In this document: positions 23,570 to 34,685 of the stretch, piece after piece | Numbering within the stretch: position 1 is the stretch's first letter | Layout: each line of letters opens with the position of its first letter | Assembly: GCF_964019385.1 (NCBI RefSeq) | Contig: NC_088645.1 | Coordinates: 14,440,785-14,504,784, forward strand | Length of the DNA: 64,000 nucleotides | Direction of reading: 5' to 3' | Origin: Sycon ciliatum | Taxonomy: Eukaryota > Porifera > Calcarea > Leucosolenida > Sycettidae | The notes under the pieces: model-generated | What the model was told of the DNA's origin: nothing | What the model saw: the letters and a program-made list of their open reading frames with translations, nothing else | Databases searched by the model: none | Program-made: the position numbers and the translations under genes

Positions 23570-24125
23570 ATGCTCACGCACGCAGACGCGCAATTTCACA
23601 AGCGCGTGCGCACACGAGTGCATAAGCATACAAGTGCCTGTGCACATGCTCGTGCACGCACATACGCGCACACTCATGCACTTGGTTGCATACCCACACA
23701 TCCCTCAGGATCACTAACGGCAATGCATCTACTACTTGTCATTCCATGTCCCTCCCGCAAGGGGGAGAGAATGACATAAAGGAGAACACAGAATAGATGA
23801 CGTGAATATCTTTGGAATGTTATATTACATTACACAAAAGCGCACTCATGCGCGTGCGTGCGCGCACACACACTCACGCGCGTGCGCGCACACACACACA
23901 CTCACGCGCGTGCGCACACACACTCAGTGTCACGCGCGTGCGCGCGCACACACACGCTCACGCGCGTGCACGCACACACACAATAATAATGTCTGTCTCT
24001 CACGCGCGTGCAAACACACTCACGTGCGCGCACACTCACGCTCGTGCACACACACTCACGCGCACACACACACGCGTGCGCGCGCACACACACACGCGCG
24101 TGCACGCATACACACAATAATAATA
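23570..24125. repeat. Long (CA)n/(CG)n alternating tract
   Basis: Nearly uninterrupted alternation of purine and pyrimidine (CACGCGCGTGCGCACACA and variants) covers 23845-24118, with a sparser part from 23570. Strong Z-DNA-forming composition. All ORFs through it are low complexity. Confidence 0.9.
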
Positions 24126-24829
24126 ACGTCTGGCTCTCATCTGCATCCATACTGAGAAAACGCAACGAGTTCCCGAATAGGTGTACACTGTTGCCGGTAT
24201 GTGGACTATCTTCTCTCCTTGAACTGCAGGTCATTGCGTGATGTAGCTTATCAGCAGTACATACTGTGTGTTCATACAGGAAAAAAACATGCCAGCTAGA
24301 GGCGCTGGCGCTGCAAACAGTCCTTCCTATAACCTTTCGGCGGTGGCAGTGGTCGTAGCTCAACAGTGAGTCACTGCGACCGATGGTACAGCCGCTCTTG
24401 ATCTTCTTCCTGTAAAATCAAGAACAGCAATCATAGACAGGTTCATCGATCGCACGCAGTATAGCCTAGGGAAACAGGAGATCTACTGCCGTCCACCTCA
24501 TCAGGCCGGTTTCGGAAAGCTTCACATTTCGTAGTGATGTAGTCCAAAACAATTCTACAAATGCTTTGGAAAAGAAAGAACTACATACAGTAGCTAGTGT
24601 TTTTGAAATATTGCACTCACCTCCGCTTTTCGACTGACACTTCACAGTGTGGCGTGCGAAAAAAGGACACACCACAGTTTCATCCACCAGCGTCCGCATC
24701 GGATGAGTGCATAATATTCCTCCTGAAAATCCTCCTCTGCCAAATGGCTGGAACACACGCGAAGGATTTACAATTACATTGTAGTCCCGAAATTGTCAAG
24801 CAAATAATTATGTCGCTTGATAGCTGCTA

Positions 24830-24940
24830 TGGTGCACTGCTCGGCCTGTGCCAAGCACAATCCTTCGGAAATTGGTGCAGGTTCATCCCAGGGGGGTTAC
24901 CAGTAAGATTATAGTACCCAACAACACAGCCAGAAGCCAT
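24830..24940 (-). pseudogene. THAP-domain remnant of element 2
   Basis: Reading leftward from 24940: MASGCVVGYYNLTGNPPGM then NLHQFPKDC. The Cys-x-x-Gly start, the PPG turn and the FPKD box are the start of a THAP finger; the second cysteine appears replaced by Tyr. A stop follows within ~40 residues. It mirrors the THAP start of element 1 (MPNCCVVDC). Confidence 0.45.
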
Positions 24941-25226
24941 GATGACACAAATACCCTTATCTTCCATGGACAAACAGAAAGAAGATGCGAAATCCCAGTG
25001 TTTCTGGATCTGGCCAAAGGATCACCAAGTCTCAATGACGTCACGGGTTTGTGACGTCACGGCACGGACCCGAAAAGGACAATTGCAAACTGATATAATC
25101 AAGAACGCTTGGTCGGATCGAAGTGGGACCTTCACCATTCGACTCAGCGTCCAAAACTCTACGGACCATGAAGTTTTGATTTTTGGGTGTAGTTCCCCTT
25201 TAACCTCTCTCTCTTATTATGCCATA

Positions 25227-25350
25227 GTCACCGCAAATAATATTATGACGTGAGATTTGCACCGCGTTTTGAAAAAGGGCAACGTGTTTAACCTCTCTAT
25301 TATGCCGCGTTTTTCCCCGCGTTTTTGCGATTTTTTTCCGCGAAAAAAGC
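25227..25350 (+). repeat. Right-hand copy of the flank duplicated at 9105-9173
   Basis: GACGTGAGATTTGCACCGCG to CGTGTTTAA is nearly identical to the left flank of the transposon block. The TTAA here is followed by CCTCTCTATTATGCC, which also follows the TTAA at 25200-25203 in slightly different form. The host sequence is therefore a short tandem duplication with the transposon block in one copy. Confidence 0.7.
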
Positions 25351-26532
25351 TAATAAAAATTTAATTGCATGCATATTATGCGCATGCAGTGTTTGAAATT
25401 TGTGGGAGTATTTTTTCTAAAATGCAAGAAGTATCGTTGCTGGATCATGGAGCTCGAGCCTCATCGCGGAGTCGACCTCGATTTCTGTAGTATCCTACTG
25501 AGTCCTAGGTCCTAGGTTTTGCTGCCCGCCTGGCCTCAGCTGAGCCCTATCCTACTGCAGTACACAGGCTGCTGTACATGACTGAGTGTAGACAGTAGAC
25601 CATGTGAGTAGTGTATGACTTGTAGTTGTACTGTTGTAGATTTACATGTTCTGCCTCTGGCCTGCCTGCCATGCCTGGGCCCTGAAATCAGTGAAAAGAG
25701 AAGTGAGGATCCGGTTTGTCCTGATCAGCTGAGCGGAGAGCCCTCGAGGCTTCTGTTGTCGAGCTGCGGCCTGCACTGACTGCACTCTGCAGCACTTGTC
25801 TTTACAGATATGCGGACTCGTGCCCCATTATGAGTGCTACTGATGGCTGTGATGCTGAATGATGGTAGAGTCTACTCGTACTGTCGCAGATCTACTCCTG
25901 ACCTGAGCATGGACTGTGATTTTTTCACAGCTTCGTTCCTGTACCATGATTGTGTAGATCTACGTCCACCATGCATGTACACGTCTGCCAGTACCAGAAT
26001 CTGATGTACCAGGCCAACACTGGCAACAGTGCAACAACAAAGCAAGGCCGATCGTTTTGCAGTGCATCCGATGACTGAGCAGGGAGTGCTGGTGCAAATA
26101 ATTTTCTCGCCGGCTCAGTGGACACGTTCGACAGTCTGATCCGCACCAGTACCATCGTCACCCAGATTCTTTGTCTTGGAGCGGGGTAAGTCACTGCACG
26201 CCCCAGAGCCTAAACATAGTCGTTACTCGCAAGGTGAAGCTGCAGTCAGACGTTGCCCAACGTATCTGTTCCCTAGATCCCTTTGTTTGGTCCACGTGAG
26301 TTCAAGTGTTCACCTTTGAAACTAGCGCTCTCTCCTCCCCATAGCTATTTTCGATTGGTCATCGCACTTGGCGAGTACGAGTGCGTGCAAGATGATGGAG
26401 AGAGCGCGCTAGCGAGTGACGTTGTCCTGAGCGTTTGAGCGGTGGACCGACCGTTCAGCAGGGAGGACCTGCAACGAGAGAAAGAGTGAGGCTCAAGGAG
26501 CCTGTACAAACCGCTCTCCCCTCCCTTCAACC
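25351..26532 (+). other. Upstream region of the seven-module gene
   Basis: No coding similarity was seen. A good splice donor GGGGTAAGTC at about 26184 suggests a non-coding first exon could end here, but this is only a possibility. No TATA box is evident. The start codon at 26533 sits in an ACCATGG context. Confidence 0.35.
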
Positions 26533-29500
26533 ATGGATCAACAATATGTCGCTCAAACTCAGGCGAGCAGCTGCAGCAGTAGCAGCGATGCTGCAAACAG
26601 AGGAGACGAGATCAGAGTAAACGATGATCAATCCCCATGTGTGGATGCTCCTCTCGCTCAGGGAACACATGTTTCCCCTCTGGACTCAGCGGAGACCGTG
26701 GATCCAGCACGGGCTAGCGAAGGTGAGAGTAGCGTGGACGGTGGATATCGTGCTCATAGTGGCATCCGATCAGCGCATGCTACATCTACTGATATCACAG
26801 ATATCACAGATAGTAGAAGAGCTGGTGACGGCAACTCTAGCGAGGGCCACACGCGTTCAGGAGACGGAGACGATATACACGCGGGCCATGCTCCCGCCAC
26901 TACTAATGGCAATGACGACAATCCCACCGCCACCGCCGCCGCCCCTGCAGCGTTCAATCTCGCGTTGGACTTGTCGTCGGTGGCACCGCTGGACCGGGCT
27001 ATCGTGCTGCAGTTTGTCGACGTCGGTGGCAAGCCCATTCGCCTGTCTCACCTTGCCGCCAGCGATCACCTGCGTGGCCTAGCGGCGGCAAGAGGCCTGG
27101 AGCTGCGCAAGCCGTACTTTGTGCAGCGCAGCCACCTCTACCAGTGTATCCAGGAAGACCCGTTCAACACGTACGTGTCGCTGGCTGCGGCTATAGTGAC
27201 CGGTGCAGCTGCAGGGGATGAGAGTGGTGATCACGGGCACCTGCCGTCAAGCACTGCTCTGCATATGTCTACCTCTGACAAGCAACAGCAGCAGCAGCTG
27301 TCACCGTCCTCTTCCGACGCTGCAGAATACACCAACAGCAGTGGTAACCCGCCATACGGATCGCCGCACGGTTCCGCATTGGAGAAATATAGCCGACAGC
27401 CGGCTGTGAGGGAGTTGGAGGAGAAGACGGTGGCGTTCATTCAGTGTAGCGAACAACCGGTTGTGCTGTCCCGATTTGCAGCACATCAGGGCCTTCGGAA
27501 ACTGGCCCGACTTTCTGGCGTCGAGCTGAAGAAGACGTTTTTCACCGACCGATCCGGCCTATTCCGAGTCAAAGAAGAAACGCCGGGAAATGCACGCGTT
27601 TGGCTGGCTGCTGATTACAACGAGGATGGCTTTGCACCGGACAGTACTGGATCACGTGAAGACGGGCCAATAGCCCCTAGCAGTCTAGCTGCGAATGTCC
27701 CAGCAGCAGCAGCAACAAGCGATCTGAGTACGCCACTCTCAGATCACAGCCGTACAGTAGAGCCAGCCCTGCCAAGCGACAGTGGCAGCGACAGCAGCAG
27801 TGTCAATAGTAGTAACACGCCTCTAAGCATGGTGGACGTTGGACTGCTATTCCTCCATCGGCATACGAACGGCAAGTACAATCCAGTAGCCATGAACCTG
27901 TTTGGTCTGGACCAGTACTTGAGCCAGGTGGCGTCGGCGGAGGGCTCCGTGTGGCGCCGCTCGTTCTTCATGGCCAACCATGAGTTCTTCCTCTACCATA
28001 TATCCGGCAGCACCGCCTCCATCACGCCAACCAAACAGGGCCATGCACGCATCACCCATCTTCTCAAGACCAGCGATAAGGCACAGGAGCTCGTCAGCAG
28101 CAAGAACTCGGCTTCAACTCGTCCCGTTAGCAAGTCCGAGGTGCTGGAGGCGAAGGTTGTGGAGTTCCTGAAATCCCAGCCGGACCAACGTACGTTCCTC
28201 CATAACGTGGGTGGAGATCCGGTACTCCGTAGGCTTGCCGCGGAAGCCGACATTGCCTTGCGCAAGCCGTTCTACGAAAGCCGGCCCAACGTGTTCCGCT
28301 TGACGTACCTGGCCGAGACCACGGTAATGGTACAGCTGAGACACTCTGGTGGCGGCACTGGCAATGCTGGTGCTGGTGGTAGTGGCGAGCAGTCACAGCG
28401 CTCTGCCGCTCCGGAACAGCGTACCGCTACAAGCCAGCCCTCATCGACACCGGGTGCATCCGGCGACACAGGTCACCTGTGGGAGCTCCTCGAGAAAGAG
28501 ATTGACACGTTCTTTCTGGAAGGCAAGCAGCGACAATACCTTCTTGCCACCGTTGGCAATCAACCTCAAATAAAGAAGATCGCTAGTCAGCTGCAGGTGC
28601 GCGTGGGCAAGGAGTACTTCATGGAACGCGCCAGACAGTACGTACTAGTTGACTCGGACCGTGCCAAAGCTATGCTAGTGGGCTTGACACCCAAGTACTA
28701 CCATAGCTTGAGAGCCGCCTTGTCCGAAGGCAACGGCGATGATGACACAATCAGCATGGCCAGTAGCAACCACAGTAGCAGCAGCTACCACTCATCGGGC
28801 TCGGCGCGCGTTGGCCTGGGCTATGCTCCCGATCCGACCATGCGACGCCTGGAGACCATAGCCGTTGACAGTCTTCTCCGTGCTGGCGGTGAGAAAGTCT
28901 CGTTGCCTCAACTCCTCAAGGACCCGGAGATGCTCGCCATCAAGAACAAGATGACCACGAAATTCGACGAGTTTTTCTTCCGCCGCCGCCCTCACCTGTT
29001 TTCGTGTTCGCCGACGTCATCCGGCATCTTGTCCCTGAGCCTGCCGGAGATGACCAATCGCTTCAATCCTCTTGAGCAAGCCTGTGTGGCCACGCTGCAG
29101 CGATGCCCGAGCTTCAGGTCGGAACTAGGGTCGCTCATCTGCAGCAAGAGCCTGGAGCGTCTCGTCGGCGGCTATACGACGGCAGACATTCGAATAGCCA
29201 AGGCTTTCTTCAGTGCCCGGCCCGACATGTTCCAGGTCATTCAACACGGCTCAAGAGCTGAAGTAGAGCTAGCGGAGAAATATCGAAAGAAGCCCGCGAG
29301 TGCCGCTGGCAGCAGCGTGATTGGTGTCCGTGACGGCGGGTATGGAACTGAGACAAAGCCCACCCAAGACCTACCCACGCATGGCAGCCAAGAAATCAGT
29401 GCCAAGCACGACGAGACGAAAACGGAGGAGTCTCACGAAACACCCGGATTGGGTGACGACGAAATGGCGGCGTGGGAAGAAGAACTAGCTGGGGCTGATT

Positions 29501-30528
29501 TCCATGACGGCGACGATGGTGACGATACGAGTAACGACGATGATAGTGATATCACACAACAGAACACGTCCAGGGGTGGTCAGTTTGGAGTGAACAGTTC
29601 AACAGACCGCCATCAGTACCCATACTACCAGCAGCAAGCCACAGCAGCAGCAGCGGCGGTGGCATCGTCGCGGCAGCAGCAGCAGCAGCCCTACCCGTCT
29701 GTCTCTCCGCAGACCGTCCTGCAGAACTTCCAGCGTTTCTCCGAGGAGCACGGTGTTGCGTCGGTGCGTGGCGGCGGCAGCATTGCTCGTCACCCATACG
29801 CCCAGCCACGCCCGTGGCCCTCACAAGTGCCTGGCACGCAGGCCCCTCCGCCGGGGATGGCCATGCCACCATACACAGCAGCAGCAGCAACAGGGCCTGC
29901 ACCATCGTCTCGCTACGTGCATCCATCGGGCCATCGGCAAGCTGGTGAGTTTGCGCCCGGCAGCCAGTATACCAGCGAGCGGCCAAGTCCTGCAGTGCCA
30001 TCGTCTGTGACGGCTACCCTGGATATGTCATCGCTTCTCAGGCAGTACAACCTACCGCCTTTATCAAGCGAGGCTAGCATTCAACTGCCGCTCGACCTAC
30101 CTCTTCCGACTGCGGAACGAAAGAGCCCAACGTCAGTCCTGACTCCAACTGGCGATCCGGCCACTCACCCAGCGGCCGCCGCAGCGCTGAACGACGAGCA
30201 GCTGGACGAGGCAGAGACGCTGCTCCTGGACCGAGCGCCTAGCCTGGCGTACGCACTGCGTCGTAAGCGCGGGGGCGACTTGACCGAGCGCATAGCAGAC
30301 TCGCTGCAAGTGGCGCGGCTGCGCAGTGAGCTTCTGCAGCTGCAGTTGCGTGCGCGCAAGACAGTTCTGTGCATGGAGGAGCACTATAGTGATACTAGGC
30401 CCACAGAAGAGTACACTATCCGTGTCATGATAAAGGGCAGGTGTTATGGCGAGGCTCATGGCTCGTGGAGGCTAGCACGCATTGGAGCAATGATAGATGC
30501 TGCCGCTCATCTGGTGCTGGAACACTAG
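26533..30528 (+). CDS. Uncharacterised seven-module protein with dsRBD-like tail, 1331 aa, intronless
   Basis: I do not recognise this gene. Seven ~65-residue modules start near residues 153, 292, 433, 537, 649, 770 and 847. Each has a helical first half (for example LEEKTVAFIQCSEQPVVLS), then a signature such as KKTFFTDRSGLFRV, RKPFYESRPNVFRL, AKAFFSARPDMFQV, then a hydrophobic strand. The shared pattern is [KRD]-x-[YF]-[FY]-x-x-[RN]-x3-[FY]. The layout recalls small winged-helix modules of RNA-binding proteins (LOTUS or Egalitarian type), which is inference. Linkers are Ser/Gln/Ala-rich with CAG runs; an acidic patch lies at ~970-1010. The last ~38 residues (YTIRVMIKGRCYGEAHG, then an Ala-rich helix) resemble the second half of a double-stranded-RNA-binding domain. 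ATG at 26533 is the first in frame, in good context. 52 bp of module 1 recur inside the LINE relic at 52752. Confidence 0.85.
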   Translation: MDQQYVAQTQASSCSSSSDAANRGDEIRVNDDQSPCVDAPLAQGTHVSPLDSAETVDPARASEGESSVDGGYRAHSGIRSAHATSTDITDITDSRRAGDGNSSEGHTRSGDGDDIHAGHAPATTNGNDDNPTATAAAPAAFNLALDLSSVAPLDRAIVLQFVDVGGKPIRLSHLAASDHLRGLAAARGLELRKPYFVQRSHLYQCIQEDPFNTYVSLAAAIVTGAAAGDESGDHGHLPSSTALHMSTSDKQQQQQLSPSSSDAAEYTNSSGNPPYGSPHGSALEKYSRQPAVRELEEKTVAFIQCSEQPVVLSRFAAHQGLRKLARLSGVELKKTFFTDRSGLFRVKEETPGNARVWLAADYNEDGFAPDSTGSREDGPIAPSSLAANVPAAAATSDLSTPLSDHSRTVEPALPSDSGSDSSSVNSSNTPLSMVDVGLLFLHRHTNGKYNPVAMNLFGLDQYLSQVASAEGSVWRRSFFMANHEFFLYHISGSTASITPTKQGHARITHLLKTSDKAQELVSSKNSASTRPVSKSEVLEAKVVEFLKSQPDQRTFLHNVGGDPVLRRLAAEADIALRKPFYESRPNVFRLTYLAETTVMVQLRHSGGGTGNAGAGGSGEQSQRSAAPEQRTATSQPSSTPGASGDTGHLWELLEKEIDTFFLEGKQRQYLLATVGNQPQIKKIASQLQVRVGKEYFMERARQYVLVDSDRAKAMLVGLTPKYYHSLRAALSEGNGDDDTISMASSNHSSSSYHSSGSARVGLGYAPDPTMRRLETIAVDSLLRAGGEKVSLPQLLKDPEMLAIKNKMTTKFDEFFFRRRPHLFSCSPTSSGILSLSLPEMTNRFNPLEQACVATLQRCPSFRSELGSLICSKSLERLVGGYTTADIRIAKAFFSARPDMFQVIQHGSRAEVELAEKYRKKPASAAGSSVIGVRDGGYGTETKPTQDLPTHGSQEISAKHDETKTEESHETPGLGDDEMAAWEEELAGADFHDGDDGDDTSNDDDSDITQQNTSRGGQFGVNSSTDRHQYPYYQQQATAAAAAVASSRQQQQQPYPSVSPQTVLQNFQRFSEEHGVASVRGGGSIARHPYAQPRPWPSQVPGTQAPPPGMAMPPYTAAAATGPAPSSRYVHPSGHRQAGEFAPGSQYTSERPSPAVPSSVTATLDMSSLLRQYNLPPLSSEASIQLPLDLPLPTAERKSPTSVLTPTGDPATHPAAAAALNDEQLDEAETLLLDRAPSLAYALRRKRGGDLTERIADSLQVARLRSELLQLQLRARKTVLCMEEHYSDTRPTEEYTIRVMIKGRCYGEAHGSWRLARIGAMIDAAAHLVLEH

Positions 30529-30607
30529 ACTAGTTGTAGTGCAAATTTCATGTGCTTTCCAGTTTAAGCTTAGAAACCCTTCGGCGCTTGGTCAAGCCTA
30601 CGTCGAT

Positions 30608-30715
<108 letters not shown>

Positions 30716-30817
30716 TTGCGTTGCTCTCTTTCTGTCTGAACACGCTGCTTTGTTCCACTATTATGGTGTTTGTTTAGGTCTCTTCTACTGTTCTTGCTAC
30801 TTCACCTCACATGACTA

Positions 30818-30985
30818 CTGCATCTCTCAAGCCCTGTTTTTGCATATCTGCATCTCTCAAGCCCTGCCCTTGGCGTATCTGCATCTCTCAAGCCCTGCCC
30901 TTGGCATATCTGCAGATCTCAAGCCCTGCCCTTGGCATATCTGCATCTCTCATGCCCTGTCTTTGGCATATCTGCAGATCTGCTC
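30818..30985. repeat. Minisatellite, ~28-30-bp unit, about 5 copies
   Basis: Units contain CTCAAGCCCTGCCCTTGGC followed by ATATCTGCATCT or ATATCTGCAGAT. Direct, adjacent copies. Confidence 0.85.
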
Positions 30986-33900
30986 GCTGTGTTTCCTTTT
31001 CACTCGTTGCGTTCCTTATGAGTCTACTTTTCTGCTGTTGTTGTTTGTTTGTTTGTTTTGCACAGAGCCACCACCGCTTGCAGGTATTCTCGCACAAACA
31101 TAGGGCAAGCTATTTTTAGACTTATAGTATTCAACTTCATCCACCATAATTATCATTACCACCACTATGCTGGCCAAACTTGGTGCGTGCTATGCGGCAC
31201 ATTCCGAAGGCCACATCCTGCTACTCACTTGTTGCAGTGCCTTTCGTATTTTAGATACTTTTTTTTTAATTGCTTTAGCTTCGCTATACACTGGTACTAT
31301 TTGTACTATGTTTTTGTACTATTTGTACTATTTGTGTAGTGTCTTGCTCTCACTATGAACTGTCTGGATGTGTCTACAGTCCTGGTTGTGTCGATCATAG
31401 GCCCATATAGATATGCCTAGTGGCTTGTCCCTTTTGTTCATAGATATGCCCGCGGCATACTGCCCAGCAATCTGTTGCCAGTCTGCCCATGGCATGGTTG
31501 TGCAGCAGAGCATAATACCTTGGGCGTGCGAGAGAGCATGCCATGTCATGTAGTGTGCCCACTTATAGCTTTTTCTTTTTTTTATGTTCTTCCTGTTATG
31601 ACCCACTAGTCCTGTGTTAGTCATGCAGCCAGTTTGATCTTTAGGCACCAGCTCTTTTAGTGCTGCCACTTTTTCATTTGTGTGTGTGTGTGCGTCTGTC
31701 TGTCTGTACAGCTTTGTATGTGTGTGTTTGTCTGTCTGTACAGTAACTCCGGTGTTTACTTCGCTGATATTGGAATCTACTGACTAGCTGTGCCGGTGTT
31801 GTGTGACAGTAACGTACATACAGTCATGTGTGTGTGTGTGTGTGTGTTAGGGGGGGGGGGGGAGGATGGGCAAAAGTGCGTGGGGGGGGGGGGTGGATGG
31901 GCAAAAGACTAAGTGCGTGTGTGTGTGGGGGGGGGGGGGGGTTATGTGGGTTCGGGTATGTGTAGGTGTTTGGCGGGGGGGGGGGGGGGGGGCTGTGCGG
32001 TGTGTGCCACGGTGTATTTGACTGATCTTTTTGCGCGTGCCAGTGTCCGTGTAAGTCACTGTCGGCCAGGAGTCATAAAATAATTACTACAATGTATGGT
32101 ATTCTACGTCTGTACTGTCAGCTGGCGTGACATAATTATGGACGTGCATTGTCACCATGGCAACACATGGTTACTTGTTCCCACAAAAACGCCTAGAGCG
32201 CAATGTACCCATTACAAGAGGACATAATACCATGAATCACTGAGCCTAGCACGATATTGTTAGCTCAGCCTCTCAGTCGGTAGCGGTAGGGCTGACAATA
32301 AGGAGAAGGTTCTAATACGCAGCTGGTGAAAGGTCTGGTCACTAGTTCGAATCTAATCTTAGATAAGTTCTCAGCTAATGCAGTCATGCAACCGATTCGT
32401 AGACAATAGCTGTTACATATTTTTGTACGTGTAGATACATGATCGGCGGGTGAACGTGTTGTGCATTAATGCATTAAAAGGTCAACAGTGTACAAGTATT
32501 GCTACGGTCAAGCTAGTGTGTGCGAACATGAATCATGAACTCAGTGAGGATGAGTGCATGCAAAAGAGGGTAGAAGGTGCGCGGCCGGCGTTACAAGTCA
32601 TGTACACATGTACACATGTACATGCCACATCCACCAGTCCTATTAAAAAACACAGCCCTCCCCTTCGTGGGTGCATATCCACATGCAAAGCGATACCAGT
32701 CATGACTCATATCATGACTCATAAGAAAGGACATGCATAGGAGCAAACAGGAAGAAAACGCAAGGCAATTATCACATGAAGAAAGAAAAGAAACACTAAG
32801 TTAGACGATATCAGTCAATAGATCCGAATCCGAATCGGTAATTTTTAAGTCTCATCAGGTCTTGTACTTGCGGAGAGCTTGGTTCCCTAGTACAATGTGG
32901 TAGAAACAGCAGGTGGCGATCCGGGCGTAAGGTCAGTAGACGTAGCGATCCGGGGGTACATCAGTCATGGTAGCGTCAGGCTCGGGAAACTGTGCCTTCT
33001 GGATCTTCGGTGGCGGGGATTGACGTTTTCCGCTTAAAAGCGGACGGGGATGGGGAACGCTTATTGGGTGAGGGTGAGGTGCGCTTAGCGGGTGAGGTGC
33101 GTTTAGCGGGTGCTGTCCGAGCAGCATGGTGGGCTCGTAGTGGACCAGCTACTGACTGTTGTCAGCGGTGGTGTTGCAGGGGTGGGCAGGAGAGGCGGTC
33201 TTGTGGGAGGTGAGTGCCTTGTTGTGCTGTAGCCTGTAGCGCTGCTTCGGTGTAGGGGGGGGGGGGGGGGGGGGGGAGCCCTACACAGACCACTAGGTAT
33301 GCCGGTGTAGGGCTCCTTGGTATGGCCATATTTTGACTGTAGGCAAACATGGTGCAATGCTGGTTATCATGCACCATCACGGTCATTAGAGAGACTATCT
33401 CATTCTGTACATCACGGTACCGAGTACTGTATACACCGCACGTAAAGCTTTGTTTTACGTACTCTGTCAACATCAGAAAAACAGACAACTACGGTACTTG
33501 CATGACATTGTGTATGTACATTCACATGTACGTACGAGTGTTTCTGACACTCTCAGACAGGTGTACACCAGGTACACGGGTAGACCATGGCCCGCTTTGA
33601 AGCCTTTGCAGACAGCTGTCTTGTCTGCAGTTTTCACGAACTTAACCTCAATGAATTTTTGAAAAGCAGTGACTGAGTGTGAGCCAGTGTTGCTCACACT
33701 GTGACCCACTTTTAAAGTTAAACTTCACAGCTACAGGGGTTTCCTCCTGGTGTTCAGCACACGTGCACAAGCAGCACAACACTCGGAGACTGGCACGCAG
33801 AAGTACCGTACTCGCTTAATTAGCACCCCTGGCTGGACACGGCTTCAGGACCAACGGAAGCAGTTTTTGATTGGTCGGCCATACTCCCCTAGCCTTCCAT

Positions 33901-34685
33901 ACTTTGTGTATGATGTGCAGGGTATAGTGGTACCAAGAGTGACATAAACCTTGGTGGTGAACATGACCTCTCAGCAGCAAACACACATTGGCCATGGCCT
34001 GACCAACCGCATCAGTGGTTCCGCCTGGCCTGTATTTGTCCAAGTCCCCATGCTCAAAGATGAGGCCGCCCAAGAGAGGGAACTATTTTTCATGTGACGT
34101 TCTCCTGCATAAAAGCAAAGAATGCAAAGAAAAACACAGAGCCGCTAAAGTGTACTGTGAACTAGCACAACTCAACAGCAACTGCAACAAGAACTGCGAT
34201 TTTGATCCTGAAATCACCGGTGCACTATGGCATGGACAAGAACATTCGCAAAACAACACCAATACTTGCGCATGCGCTTGATTACATGTACAAGCCCGGG
34301 GGAGGGGGGGGGGGGGGGGGCACTGAAGAGAGGGCTATACTATTTTTTTCATTATTGGCTCGAGATAGCGCCGATACAGGGTACAATAGAGTCGCGTGCC
34401 GAAGAACGTGGAGCCCAAGAACGTCCAGCCTGAAATTCTAAGAACGCCACAGCCTAAAGCTAAGAACGACAGTGTTGGTTTTCTGGCAGCTTGTGGAATA
34501 CATATGATCCAGTACGGATTGTTTCTAAGAACGTGCTATAAGAACGCAGCCAGATTGCTGAAAAATAAGAACGTCCCAGGCTAACCCCTTGGGAACAACG
34601 TTCTTGGGTGCGCGACTCTACTGTAGATCTACTATTCAAGAGAGCTCGAGTGAGTAGATCTACAGTGTGTATTGTTACTTTCCGG
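30986..34685. other. No gene recognised; simple repeats
   Basis: TG microsatellites and long G runs are at 31675-31740, 31825-31995, 33254-33278 and 34300-34320. No exon-like segment with family similarity was found on either strand. A weak tRNA-like stretch near 32260-32355 was judged unsupported. Confidence 0.4.

Larger units (their letters stand above)
22501..25199. mobile_element. Kolobok-like DNA transposon (element 2), abutting element 1
   Basis: The termini AGGGGAACTACACCCAAAAA and its complement match almost perfectly for ~100 bp. TTAA flanks both ends (22497-22500, shared with element 1, and 25200-25203). It has the same coding layout as element 1 in mirror image: a short ORF homologous at its N-terminus to the element 1 accessory ORF reads rightward from 22770, and a THAP remnant reads leftward from 24940. 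Much of the middle is CA/CG microsatellite. No transposase catalytic part was recognised, so it is probably non-autonomous. Confidence 0.75.

Noticed and set aside
32258..32355. tRNA gene or tRNA-derived SINE
   Set aside because: Box A- and box B-like words are present (TAGCTCAG, GTTCGAATC), but no cloverleaf could be built.
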